A program made the translations under genes and the position numbers. Shown piece after piece: positions 11,601-18,776 of a stretch of 62,513 nt of DNA. Origin of the DNA: an uncultured Collinsella sp. (GTDB taxonomy: Bacteria; Actinomycetota; Coriobacteriia; Coriobacteriales; Coriobacteriaceae); the NCBI GenBank assembly GCA_900546775.1, contig UREM01000008.1, positions 1 to 62,513 of the forward strand, written 5' to 3'. How positions within the stretch are numbered: position 1 is the stretch's first letter; the number at the start of each line of letters is the position of its first letter. Below the pieces are notes generated by a model that was not told where the DNA came from, did no database searches, and saw nothing but the letters and a program-made list of their open reading frames with translations.

Positions 11601-12029
11601 ACTAAGAAGCAGCTCAAGGCTCTGGTCAAGCAGGCGAAGGAGACTGACACCAGGGGCAAGACGGCCGAGTCTGTCAAGGCCCTGACGGATGCCATTACCT
11701 ACGCCGAGGACGTCTTGGGTGATGAGGATGCTTCCGACACCCAGATCCAGGCGGCCTATGGCCAGCTCAAGCTGGCCATTGAGAGCCTCAAGGATGCCGA
11801 TTCCGGCAACCAGGGCGGCTCGGGCAACCAGGGTTCCGGCAATGGCTCGAACGGCGGCAACCAGGCGGGCAAGCCCGCAGGCGACAAGGCCCAGGGCAGC
11901 AAGAAGAACGGTTCGGCGATTCCCAATACCGGAGACCAGACGGCGGCGACCGTCGCGACCGTCGGTGGTCTTGGCGCCATCATCGCCGCGATCGGCGCTT
12001 TCTTCCATCGTCGCAGCAAGGCTAAGTAG
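5616..12029 (+). CDS. Secreted, wall-anchored GH31 glycosidase with CBM32, dockerin, cohesin and FIVAR modules
   Basis: A 2137-residue surface enzyme, started at GTG 5616 because AAAGGAG lies 5 nt upstream and a signal peptide begins there (cleavage near residue 35). Approximate domain order: mutarotase-like N-domain and GH31 barrel (36-700), DUF5110-type beta domain (735-930), fibronectin III (967-1048), F5/8 type C/CBM32 (1055-1192), dockerin-like calcium loop DLNDNGVYDVYDY (about 1233), cohesin-like domain (1266-1405), a second F5/8-like domain (1410-1590), Ig-like (1592-1675), FIVAR (1677-1745), CBM32 (1747-1908), two FIVAR repeats (1912-2061), Gly/Asn linker, sorting signal IPNTG (2102-2106), membrane anchor and HRRSKAK tail. 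Candidate nucleophile is Asp480 in TLKTDVAW and acid/base is Asp531 in GIWTGDQ. The motifs and architecture recall GH31 alpha-N-acetylgalactosaminidases acting on mucin-type glycans, but the exact substrate is inference. Confidence 0.92.
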   Translation: MRRNSIFTKRWVKGSAVLVATAATLVFANPQQAIATPLKGVDSATVSQSASNVVDIDFADGIKGRITFLEDGIFRYNVDPKGEFSDYATPRSKSHTAKIQAQPDTSDTYSKPSATVADKGDTIEITGGKATVILDKATGKMSIKSGDRVVVSESASLDLDKKGTVQTLAKEKSENFFGGGTQNGRFLHTNQTIAISNTNNWTDGGVASPNPFYWTSDGYGVLRNTFAEGSYDFGSTDSSTVTTLHSENEFDAYYFVATNEGASNVATEMLQDYYKVTGNPVLLPEYGFYLGHLNAYNRDGWSTTSGQKKWETKGSKSSSEKGDVKYESGMSTGYKLDGTLAAETLNGEGPTVDTENMKATDFDRQFSARQVIDDYEDNDMPLGWFLPNDGYGAGYGQNGYYKTGGVNSDGASSADRLNAVRANVDNLKKFTEYANSKGVSTGLWTQSNLEPDSNPETPWHLLRDFDAEVKTGGITTLKTDVAWVGSGYSFGLNGIKTAYDTVTTGANKRPNIITLDGWAGTQRFGGIWTGDQYGGNWEYIRFHIPTYIGQSLSGNPNIGSDMDGIFGGDPIISARDYQWKTFTPSMLDMDGWGTYRKSPMTHGDPYTGISRFYLKLKAQLMPYIYTSAASAANIDTGNGDAGLPMIRAMLLSDNSEYAASTSTQYQYMFGENFLVAPVYQDTQADENGNDIRNGIYLPNYGTDENPTIWIDYFSGKQYRGGQVLNNYEAPLWKLPLFVKANAIVPMYAENNNPEAVSDTNTKGTDRSQRIVEFFATEGDGTFTQYEDDGSSIENNTTEDDSYGTIDNISYGEHVSTVYSSKAAGGTATFTAEASQGGYNGYDSNRTTTFVANVSAKPTSVVAKNGGSALNVVEVDSQETFDAATPEAGQAVYFYSETPNLNHYGSDADGTEAEQGESFNNTKITTNPKVYVKFAKTDVAAAAQTLELGGFVNADATLTADRLNENLSAPTNLAAPEDATTPTSIKLTWGKVDGATSYDLKVDGTVFAVGDAAEFTHTDLAYNSKHTYQIRSRNAEGYSAWSDVLEANSALDPWRNVPDAEEITWEGSLYGSHKAELAFDHEFQSGDGGFHSGGNDLGKALTVDYGRAYKLDKLEYYPRDDAGNGTVTKMRVETSLDGVHWTSQEVDWARSADCKTVAFDGTVAARYVRMTPLASVGNFFSASEIAIYKTDGTDGFAVGSNLNKATISDGDYSNMKNYLGLENREPDTPTFGSQIRDHFADLNDNGVYDVYDYSFTMAGLDGGTKQKGKVAGSLAVIPSKTEVEAGDEITVDVYAADAKNVNALGALVNFKSDQFEFVSESIAQDGSTAGMENLSREKVQFVDGTQTINLAFANRGDGKLYNGTGAVASFKLKAKTAGKVELPSTSWLIGPACDALEFASDGTVTMPDVPQPTVAEYAQDAFNITMTNDELTTDDGTNVEKLIQQKSYNALFDNNEGDNGFEFLWNWSGNWDSEGKLPSYVKLPTTMTFAFKTPSKLDSVEVVNRNGGNGTVQKIKAVVTFEDGSIQEFAGGEYDSFLARYAFDLSAENKGKKATKVEVTPLEASGDQMLTLREVNFNYTQGVEAIEGVELGKNQTEFFEGDITPVDAKATPESAGYPYVTVESSDPSVVSVSAVQAGDSVSYYLRANKAGKAKITVASVLDPSKTASYEVEVKAGVDTSALVAALSKAAGYSESVYTKDSYAALTTAVEAARKLLDSGQGSYSKKDVADATAKIEKAIDGLKMRPVDEKILINTPENRKNVKVADFSSEADYEGSNAVNALDGDERTLWHSDWAHGTGMPQYLSVDLGRDYDLTDVTFLPRQDGGTNGDIFEAEILVSDTADGYEMGTAASMGTFAFDNDGRVLTDRGDWKQMSFGAARGRYVTVKVIHAGGGDVDAYCSMAELKFYGTAVPDPVAKDDLATAIEKVDAEVAAGDLKAGDYTEASWTALENALASARAILSDENATQDEVDQALRALESARGALEKTPVAPVENPTKKQLKALVKQAKETDTRGKTAESVKALTDAITYAEDVLGDEDASDTQIQAAYGQLKLAIESLKDADSGNQGGSGNQGSGNGSNGGNQAGKPAGDKAQGSKKNGSAIPNTGDQTAATVATVGGLGAIIAAIGAFFHRRSKAK

Positions 12030-12048
12030 CCCCAGCAACAGCTAAGCA

Positions 12049-12087
12049 AGCGTGCCCGCCGCCCCACCCAAGGACGGTGGGCACGCT
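12049..12087 (+). terminator. Intrinsic terminator of the GH31 gene
   Basis: A 13-bp stem (12049-12061 with 12075-12087, one G-T pair) followed by TTTTTG. Confidence 0.88.
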
Positions 12088-12174
12088 TTTTGAATGTAGG
12101 CAGAAAGCTCCGACCCTTCGGCCCTAATCTCGCAAAGCGTTCCGTCTCCCGCCGAACACATCAGCATCGGCGGC

Positions 12175-12180
12175 TATACT
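12175..12180 (+). promoter_or_regulatory. Candidate -10 box for purE
   Basis: TATACT about 67 nt upstream of the purE start, just downstream of the GH31 terminator. No convincing -35 box is visible. Confidence 0.35.
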
Positions 12181-12246
12181 TGATTTATTTGCAGTTAAGG
12201 GTCGCGGATCCGCCGCGTCGCCGCTCTCAACAGGAGGTCTTTGTTT

Positions 12247-12711
12247 ATGGCAGATCAAAAGCCGGTTGTCGGGATCATCATGGGTTCCAAGTCCGATCTG
12301 GGCGTTATGGAAGGTTGCACCGCCGAGCTCGAGGCGCTGGGCGTGCCCTATGAGCTTGTCATTGCGAGCGCACACCGCACACCGGCGAAGGTCCACGAGT
12401 GGGCTTCGACTGCCGCCGATCGCGGTATCAAAGTGATTATCGCCGCTGCCGGCAAGGCCGCCCACTTGGGTGGTGTCGTGGCTGCCTTTACGCCGCTGCC
12501 GGTTATCGGCGTGCCTATGAAGACGAGTGACCTGGGCGGCATGGATTCGCTGCTGTCGATGGTGCAGATGCCTTCGGGCGTGCCCGTGGCCTGCGTTGCC
12601 ATCAACGGTGCCAAGAACGCCGCCATCTATGCCACACAGATTCTGGGTGCTTGCGACCCCGAGTACCGCAAGGTTATCGAGAAGATGAAGCAGGAGATGG
12701 CTGACGCCTAA
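12247..12711 (+). CDS. purE: N5-carboxyaminoimidazole ribonucleotide mutase PurE
   Basis: A 154-residue class I PurE, interconverting N5-CAIR and CAIR in purine synthesis. The signature GSKSDLGVMEGC near the N-terminus and IASAHRTP (catalytic His) are present, along with the AAGKAAHLGGVVAA segment. ATG 12247 is chosen because AGGAGG is 9 nt upstream; an in-frame TTG at 12241 is too close to it. The other pur genes of the window lie 3.5 kb further on. Confidence 0.95.
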   Translation: MADQKPVVGIIMGSKSDLGVMEGCTAELEALGVPYELVIASAHRTPAKVHEWASTAADRGIKVIIAAAGKAAHLGGVVAAFTPLPVIGVPMKTSDLGGMDSLLSMVQMPSGVPVACVAINGAKNAAIYATQILGACDPEYRKVIEKMKQEMADA

Positions 12712-12746
12712 GCGTTCCGCCGTTTCACCGCAGTATAAGGAGAGCC

Positions 12747-13745
12747 ATGTCCGATTATCAGGGAAAACGATTCAAGGCTTCTCAGATTCCCGATCCGTCG
12801 AAGCCGGGTGCTGCCCGTGCGGCACAGCAGGGTCGGACATCCTCTCCTCAGCAGCCGCGCGCGCCGCGCCCCGTGACACCGGCGACGCATCGTCGACAGG
12901 ACGCGCCGGCCGCATATCGTCCTTCGTCTTATAGCTCCGCTAAGAAGCCGCCCCGGTCTTCATCGCATGCCGCGCCGTCGGATTGCACCGAGCCGCCGCG
13001 CAAAAAGCGCCGCTCCATTATTCCCATTCTGCTCATCATCATCGGTATCGGTCTGATTGTCGCCGCCGCCGCTATTTTTATTAATGCCCAGATTGGCTAT
13101 AAGCAGGCGAGCGATTCGTATCAGAAAATCGAGAAGCAATATGTAAGCGATAAGGACGCCAGCGGCGTGCCGATTATCGACTTTGATGCGCTTGCTCAGA
13201 CGAACCCCGAGATTGTGGGTTGGGTTTACGTGCCGGGAACCAACATCAACTATCCCGTGGTGCAGACCAACAACAACTCCAAATACCTCAACACGCTGTT
13301 CGACGGAACGGCTAACGCGTCCGGTGCCATTTTCCTGGATAGCGATGACACCGCGCCGGGAATGGTCGACCAGCAGACCACGATCTACGGCCACCATATG
13401 AACGACGGATCGATGTTCAACGTGATTTCGGACACCACTGATCAGGCGACGTTCGATAGCATCGAGTTTGTGTACTACATCACGCGCGATGCGACGTATA
13501 AGCTGCGTCCGCTGGCGACCAAGGTGGTCGAGGACACGTATGCCAAGGCGCGCACGACCAATTTTGAGGGCGACGACGGACTCAAGAACTACCTGTCCGA
13601 GATGCTCGACGGCGCTTCCGCCGTGGCGAGTGATGCTACCGATCGTGCCGCTTCGGCAACTAAGGTTGTAACGCTTGTGACCTGTCGTTCGCTGTCGCTG
13701 AGCAACACACGCGCCGTCATGGTGCTCACGCCGGTCGAGGAATAA
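12747..13745 (+). CDS. srtB: Class B sortase
   Basis: A 332-residue membrane transpeptidase that links secreted proteins to the cell wall at a sorting motif. The N-terminus is a long Pro/Ser/Arg-rich cytoplasmic tail (about 1-90), then one TM segment (IIPILLIIIGIGLIVAAAA), then the sortase B fold. The catalytic triad is His216 (TIYGHHMNDGSMF), Cys313 (LVTCRSLS) and Arg322 (SNTRAVMV). The start follows AAGGAGAGCC. It is encoded near a wall-anchored GH31 protein and 15 kb from three more sortase substrates, which are plausible clients. Confidence 0.92.
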   Translation: MSDYQGKRFKASQIPDPSKPGAARAAQQGRTSSPQQPRAPRPVTPATHRRQDAPAAYRPSSYSSAKKPPRSSSHAAPSDCTEPPRKKRRSIIPILLIIIGIGLIVAAAAIFINAQIGYKQASDSYQKIEKQYVSDKDASGVPIIDFDALAQTNPEIVGWVYVPGTNINYPVVQTNNNSKYLNTLFDGTANASGAIFLDSDDTAPGMVDQQTTIYGHHMNDGSMFNVISDTTDQATFDSIEFVYYITRDATYKLRPLATKVVEDTYAKARTTNFEGDDGLKNYLSEMLDGASAVASDATDRAASATKVVTLVTCRSLSLSNTRAVMVLTPVEE

Positions 13746-13812
13746 GTTGTTCGAGAGTAGCTAAAAAGGCCCCGTCCCAAATTGGCTACTCGACGACGGT
13801 AAGGGAGAAATG

Positions 13813-14229
13813 ATGCTCGAGAGTGGCAAATTGATGCCTTCGATTGATGCTTGGCTGCGCGAGGCCAAGGCCGATGCTTCGGCGGCAGGCTGTGGGATGT
13901 ATCTGACGCATAACGGTGTGGTGCGCGCGACGCCCAAGGCCGAGGTGCGCGGAGTCGAGACCGATGGCGTGGCGCCAGGCCACAGGGTGGGCGGCATGGT
14001 CTTTGACTACGACGCCGAAAAGGTACGGTCTGCTATCGAGGCCACGCGCGCGATGCCGGGTATCGGCTATGTGCGTGTGTGGCTGGCAAGCGGCGAGCTT
14101 GCCGTAGGTGACGACATCATGCTCGTGCTTATCGGCGGGGACATTCGCCCGCACGTGGTCGATGCGCTGCAGGCGCTCGTTGGCACCATCAAGAACGAAT
14201 GCGTGAGTGAGGTCGAGCGCGAGGCGTAG
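13813..14229 (+). CDS. MoaE-like protein (molybdopterin synthase large-subunit family)
   Basis: A 138-residue protein whose middle and C-terminus fit the MoaE fold (GHRVGGMVFDYDAEKVRSAI, GELAVGDDIMLVLIGGDIRP, ALVGTIKNECVSEVE). MoaE converts precursor Z to molybdopterin with MoaD. One Lys of the expected active-site region is present, but the usual C-terminal W-K-K-E stretch is not obvious, so activity is uncertain. No other Moco gene is nearby. ATG 13813 has better spacing from GGGAG than ATG 13810. Confidence 0.65.
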   Translation: MLESGKLMPSIDAWLREAKADASAAGCGMYLTHNGVVRATPKAEVRGVETDGVAPGHRVGGMVFDYDAEKVRSAIEATRAMPGIGYVRVWLASGELAVGDDIMLVLIGGDIRPHVVDALQALVGTIKNECVSEVEREA

Positions 14230-14260
14230 AGGCTTGCGTCGATAGAGGGATCGTTTATAA

Positions 14261-14297
14261 AAATGCCCACCGGTACGTGTGATACCGGCGGGCATTT
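14261..14297. terminator. Bidirectional terminator between convergent genes
   Basis: A 15-nt arm pair (AAATGCCCACCGGTA with its near-complement, one mismatch) between the MoaE-like gene and the convergent CmpB-type gene. T-runs lie on both sides. Confidence 0.85.
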
Positions 14298-14319
14298 TGC
14301 GTTTTGGGCGCGGTGAGCG

Positions 14320-15549
14320 CTACACGCGCGTCGCATCCTTGGGGCTCATGGTCATGCTCTGGAAGCGGTTTTCCATGTACTCGTTATCGAAGTGCTCTCC
14401 GTAGAACTGTGCGACGGGAATGTCCGGCTCCGTGCCGTTAACGCGCTGGTACCAGTAGTCGAGCGACTGCAGCGTCATGACGCCGTCGACCAGCATGATA
14501 ACGGTAAAGATGACGGTGGCCGAGTAGCGGCTCTTCCAGGGGATCTTGTTGATAAGCTTAAGCAGCCTCGGCAGCAGCAGCTTGATCCAGATGAGGCCGC
14601 CCAGGCCCCACAGGCAGGCGAAGCCCGTGCAGGTGCGTCCGCCCGTGAGGACCACGAGCGGATCGGGCAAACCGAACAGCGTTATGTGCGAGTAGCTCCA
14701 CGAGACCACGCCAAACGCGGTCTGCATAAACCAGCCCACGAACACCTCAAAGCTGGCGCCGAGCAGGGCGCTCACCAGGAAAATGATGATGGGGTTCTTT
14801 TTGTAGAAGCGGTTAAGCACCATGGTCATGAGCACGGCGCCAAATCCGTAGATGGGGCTGAAGGGGCCAAACAGCATGCCGGCGCGGTTCTGATAGACGC
14901 CCGGGTCGTCGACTGTCATGTGCCAGATGTCCTCGGCGATCAGGCCGAGTATGCAGCAGACAAAGAACACCCAGAACAGGTTGAAGTAGTTGAGCTTGAT
15001 GTAGCCCTCGCCGGTTTCATCGCGGCCGAGCATGCCCTCGGCGGCGGCGTCGCGGTCGAGCATCTCCTGCAGGCGGCGCTGCAGTTCGCGCTCCTGACGA
15101 AGCGTGGGGTCGACGGTTGCCGAAAGTGCAACGAGGATGCCGAGCTGGATCGCGGGACGCAGCAGGAAGGGCCCGATGCCCTGGAGCATCACGTCGACCA
15201 AAAGCTCGACGACGGTGAATGCAATAAGGATGTAGGACAGGCGGGCGGCGTTGCGGCGCTGGTTTTTGATAAGGTCCAGGCCAAAGATGATTAGGATGAC
15301 GGCACTTGCCGCAGAGAGCATGATGCCGGCGACGATAAGGCCGACTGCGACGAGCGTGTTGTCGCCGAGCTTTTCGGTGGCGTTGCCGTTAACAAGTGCC
15401 GTGATGACCTGCCACATAAAGGCAGCGACCGACGGGAGCGTGCCCACGCCGGAAAGGATGCACAGGACGGCGTACACCTTAATGATGAGGGGGATCTTCT
15501 TGACCTCCGTGGCGCTGGGGACGCTGGGGTCGAGTTCGTTTCGATCCAT
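14320..15549 (-). CDS. Polytopic membrane protein, CmpB-type putative ABC permease (PF06541-like)
   Basis: A 409-residue protein with about nine hydrophobic segments. The C-terminal half resembles the family called putative ABC-transporter type IV (CmpB): YFNLFWVFFVCCILGLIAED, GPFSPIYGFGAVLMTMV, LLGASFEVFVGWFMQ. The N-terminal half is a separate four-TM unit with a charged loop (RQERELQRRLQEMLDRD). The start at 15549 follows AGAAAGG. No ATPase gene accompanies it, so a transport role is doubtful; family membership is the safer claim. Confidence 0.75.
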   Translation of the reverse strand: MDRNELDPSVPSATEVKKIPLIIKVYAVLCILSGVGTLPSVAAFMWQVITALVNGNATEKLGDNTLVAVGLIVAGIMLSAASAVILIIFGLDLIKNQRRNAARLSYILIAFTVVELLVDVMLQGIGPFLLRPAIQLGILVALSATVDPTLRQERELQRRLQEMLDRDAAAEGMLGRDETGEGYIKLNYFNLFWVFFVCCILGLIAEDIWHMTVDDPGVYQNRAGMLFGPFSPIYGFGAVLMTMVLNRFYKKNPIIIFLVSALLGASFEVFVGWFMQTAFGVVSWSYSHITLFGLPDPLVVLTGGRTCTGFACLWGLGGLIWIKLLLPRLLKLINKIPWKSRYSATVIFTVIMLVDGVMTLQSLDYWYQRVNGTEPDIPVAQFYGEHFDNEYMENRFQSMTMSPKDATRV

Positions 15550-15797
15550 ACAGAACCTTTCTCGCTTTGTTGTAGGTTACAAGGATACGCCGCCGACCTG
15601 CCAAAAGACAGGACGAACGTCCCAATTGCAACAATGCAAGCCCCAACGGCGGGCGAGACGCGTCGTAACGGAAGTATGCGGGATCGTCGGCCCCGAGGCG
15701 GTTGCCCAATAAAATGTTTGGCTGCAAAACGGATTATAAGCTCGGTGGGCTTTTAAAAAGCGCTGTTCATGCGCGGGAGTGCTTGTCTTGCCGTGCG

Positions 15798-15803
15798 TAT
15801 AAT
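15798..15803 (+). promoter_or_regulatory. Candidate -10 box for purF
   Basis: A consensus TATAAT 41 nt upstream of the purF start. No clear -35 hexamer is found at 17 nt spacing. No riboswitch-like fold is evident in the 295-base gap. Confidence 0.45.
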
Positions 15804-15844
15804 AGGGCAGGTAACGCCAAATAACGAGGCTCTGAGGGGATGCC

Positions 15845-17515
15845 ATGTCTCAAGAAACCATCCACGCGGCCGAGCGCGCCGCGGGACAGGTGAAGACCAT
15901 GTCGACGTATGATCCGGACTCCGACCAGCTGCATGAGGAATGCGGCATTTTTGGTGTGTGGGCACCCGATCGCGATGTGGCTCGACTGACGTACTTTGGT
16001 CTGCGCGCGCTGCAGCATCGCGGCCAGGAATCGGCGGGAATCGCCGTGGGCGACGGCGGCACGGTTATGGTCCGCAAAGATCTGGGACTGCTCGATCGCG
16101 TGTTCTCCAACGCCGACCTGTCGACGCTCTCCGGCCAGCTGGCCGTGGGCCACGTGCGCTATGGCACCGCCGGCGCCAAGAGCTGGGAAGCCTCGCAGCC
16201 GCATCTTTCCACCATCAACAGCGTCATTATCGCGCTTGCTCACAACGGCACTCTGGTCAACACCGACGAGTTGCGCCGTCAGCTGATCGAGCTGGGCGTG
16301 CCGTTCCTCTCCAATTCGGATTCCGAGGTCGCGACTAAGCTTATCGGCTACTTTACTCAGCGTACGGGCCATCTGCGTGAGGGCATTCGCAAGACCATGG
16401 AGCTCGTGCGCGGCGGCTACGCCATGACGCTCATCAACGAGCAGGCGCTCTACGCATTTCGCGATCCGCACGGCATTCGCCCGCTCGTGCTGGGCAAGCT
16501 GGTGGACGAGGGCCTGGACCAGGCCGATGCCGCATCCGTTTCGCAGCTGCCGTCGCAGGACGGCGCCGCGACGGTCGACTCCGCCGTCCGTGTCACGCGC
16601 GCCGGCGGCTGGGTCGTTGCCTCCGAGACCTGCGCACTCGACATCGTGGGTGCCGAGTACGTCCGTGACGTCCGTCCCGGCGAGATTTTGCGCATCAGCG
16701 CCGAGGGCCTTGTGTCCGAGCAGGGCGTGCCTGCCGCCGAAGAGCCTGCTAACTGCATCTTTGAGCAGGTCTACTTTGCCCGCCCCGATTCCATCATGAA
16801 CGGCAAGAGCGTCTATGCCTGCCGTTACGACATGGGTCGTCAGCTGGCACACGAGGAGCCCGTCGAGGCCGACCTGGTCATCGGCGTGCCCGACTCCGGC
16901 TTGCCGCCCGCGGAGGGGTATTCGCACGAGAGCGGTATTCCCTTTGGCGAGGGCCTCATCAAGAACCGCTACGTGGGCCGTACGTTTATCGAGCCCACGC
17001 AGGAGCTGCGCGCCATGGGCGTGCGCATGAAGCTCAACCCGCTGCGCGACAACATCGAGGGCAAGCGCCTGGTCGTCATCGACGACTCCATCGTGCGCGG
17101 CACCACCATGGTGCAGCTCGTCAAGATGCTGCGCAACGCCGGCGCCAAGGAGATTCATATCCGCATCAACTCGCCCGAGGTCATCTGGCCGTGTTTCTAC
17201 GGTATCGATACCGACGTGCAGTCGCAGCTTATCAGCGCCAACAAGACGGTCGACGAGATTTGCGAGTATATCGGCGCCGATTCGCTGGCCTTCCTTTCGG
17301 TCGAGGGCCTGCTTAAGGTCATGCCCAAGGGCGGCTACTGCGATGCGTGCTTTACTGGACGCTACCCCGTGGCGATTCCCGAGAGCTTTGGCCGCGACAA
17401 GTTCATGGAGGGCTTTAAGCCCCGCAACCTGGACAAGCCGCTTCACTTTGACGACGACGCCGTGGTCGAGAAATACGACGACCGCAGTTGGGAAGAGGAA
17501 CACGGCGAGGCCTAA
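15845..17515 (+). CDS. purF: Amidophosphoribosyltransferase PurF
   Basis: A 556-residue enzyme of the first step of purine synthesis (PRPP plus glutamine to phosphoribosylamine). Cys33 in LHEECGIFGVW is the expected N-terminal nucleophile after removal of a 32-residue propeptide, as in the Bacillus-type enzyme. Cysteines in NCIFEQVYFARPDS, WPCFYGIDT and CDACFTGRYP match the iron-sulfur ligands of that subtype. The PRPP loop is VVIDDSIVRGTTM. GAGGGGATGCC precedes the start. A small palindromic repeat follows the stop, then purM. Confidence 0.96.
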   Translation: MSQETIHAAERAAGQVKTMSTYDPDSDQLHEECGIFGVWAPDRDVARLTYFGLRALQHRGQESAGIAVGDGGTVMVRKDLGLLDRVFSNADLSTLSGQLAVGHVRYGTAGAKSWEASQPHLSTINSVIIALAHNGTLVNTDELRRQLIELGVPFLSNSDSEVATKLIGYFTQRTGHLREGIRKTMELVRGGYAMTLINEQALYAFRDPHGIRPLVLGKLVDEGLDQADAASVSQLPSQDGAATVDSAVRVTRAGGWVVASETCALDIVGAEYVRDVRPGEILRISAEGLVSEQGVPAAEEPANCIFEQVYFARPDSIMNGKSVYACRYDMGRQLAHEEPVEADLVIGVPDSGLPPAEGYSHESGIPFGEGLIKNRYVGRTFIEPTQELRAMGVRMKLNPLRDNIEGKRLVVIDDSIVRGTTMVQLVKMLRNAGAKEIHIRINSPEVIWPCFYGIDTDVQSQLISANKTVDEICEYIGADSLAFLSVEGLLKVMPKGGYCDACFTGRYPVAIPESFGRDKFMEGFKPRNLDKPLHFDDDAVVEKYDDRSWEEEHGEA

Positions 17516-17553
17516 AACCTGCCATTTAGGGACAGGTTTATTTTGGTAGGTTT
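17515..17553. repeat. Palindromic repeat with GGGACAG core (purF-purM gap)
   Basis: Arms AAACCTGCCA and TGGTAGGTTT flank TTTAGGGACAGGTTTATTT. Related copies lie at 42618-42654 and 42784-42820. It is immediately downstream of purF and could act as an attenuating hairpin as well as a REP-type repeat. Confidence 0.7.
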
Positions 17554-17672
17554 CACCTGCTGTTTTGTTGATATGACGGCGCGTGCTGTTATGGCGCGCG
17601 CCGAAATGAACGCAACTATGAGCACCGCTTGGCGCCCGCGCGGCGCCACGGTAATGGGAGAGGAAGGCTCAG

Positions 17673-18776
17673 ATGAGCGACAGCAAGCATGTGACGTATG
17701 AGGACGCCGGCGTCGATACCGCCGAGGGCGGCCGCGCCGTCGACGCTATTAAGCGGATGGTCAAGGACACCAACCGCCCCGAGGTTATCGGCGGCATCGG
17801 TGGCTTTGGTGGCCTGTTCTCGGCCGCCGCGCTCAAGGATATGGAAGACCCGATCCTGATCAGCGGTACCGACGGCGTCGGCACCAAGCTCGTGCTCGCC
17901 CAGATCATGGACCGTCACGAGACGGTGGGCCAGGACCTGGTCGCCATGTGCGTCAACGACATTTTGGCTTCGGGCGCCGAGCCGCTGTTCTTCCTGGACT
18001 ACGTTGCCATCGGTCATATCGAGGCCGAGCACATGGCAAAGATCATCAAGGGCGTGGCCGACGGCTGCAAGCTCGCGGGCTGCGCGCTCGTGGGCGGCGA
18101 GATGGCCGAGCACCCCGGCGTCATGGCTCCGGCCGACTACGACCTTGCCGGATTTACCGTGGGCGTCGTCGACCGTCCCAAGATGCTCGACCCCGCAAAC
18201 GTCCGCCCGGGCGATGTGATCCTGGGTCTGCCTTCCACCGGCGTGCACTCCAACGGCTACTCGCTCGTGCGCAAGGTCATCGGCGTCGACGGCATTAAGC
18301 CGGGCACGCCCGAGGCCGCCGCTAAGGCCGAGGAGCTGAGCCGTCCGCTCGAGGAACTCGGCGGCGCATCGCTGGCAGACGCCCTGCTGGCTCCCACGCG
18401 CATCTACGTCAAGCCGATTCTGGAGCTGCTGCGCGGCGGCGCCAACGTGCACGCTATTGCCCACATCACTGGCGGCGGTATTACCGAGAACCTCAACCGC
18501 GCGCTCGCCGACGACGTCGACGCTGTGGTCACCCGCAACGGTGCCGAGATGGGCTGGGACGTTCCGCCCGCCATCACCTACGTGTCGCGCCAGGCCGAGC
18601 TCGCGCCCAACGAGGCATGCAAGACCTTCAACATGGGCGTTGGCCTGTGCCTGATCGTCGCCCCCGAGGACGAGGCCGCGGTGACCGAGGCCCTGGTCGC
18701 GCTGGGCGAGAAGCCGTTCCGCGTGGGCGAGTGCGTTGAGGGTTCCGGTAAGGTCGTGTACTCCGATGAGCGCTAA
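17673..18776 (+). CDS. purM: Phosphoribosylformylglycinamidine cyclo-ligase PurM
   Basis: A 367-residue AIR synthetase making aminoimidazole ribonucleotide from FGAM and ATP. Motifs: YEDAGVDTAEG near the start, ISGTDGVGTKL, LVGGEMAEHPGVM, and GLPSTGVHSNGYSL. GAGAGGAAGG precedes the ATG. It overlaps purN by 11 bases, indicating coupled translation. Confidence 0.96.
   Translation: MSDSKHVTYEDAGVDTAEGGRAVDAIKRMVKDTNRPEVIGGIGGFGGLFSAAALKDMEDPILISGTDGVGTKLVLAQIMDRHETVGQDLVAMCVNDILASGAEPLFFLDYVAIGHIEAEHMAKIIKGVADGCKLAGCALVGGEMAEHPGVMAPADYDLAGFTVGVVDRPKMLDPANVRPGDVILGLPSTGVHSNGYSLVRKVIGVDGIKPGTPEAAAKAEELSRPLEELGGASLADALLAPTRIYVKPILELLRGGANVHAIAHITGGGITENLNRALADDVDAVVTRNGAEMGWDVPPAITYVSRQAELAPNEACKTFNMGVGLCLIVAPEDEAAVTEALVALGEKPFRVGECVEGSGKVVYSDER

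Noticed and set aside
10383..12038. 551-codon minus-strand ORF opposite the GH31 gene
   Set aside because: It is the antisense shadow of a GC-rich gene; composition and lack of any domain or ribosome site argue against coding.
15767..17503. 578-codon minus-strand ORF opposite purF
   Set aside because: Exact antisense of a certain housekeeping gene, no homology signals.
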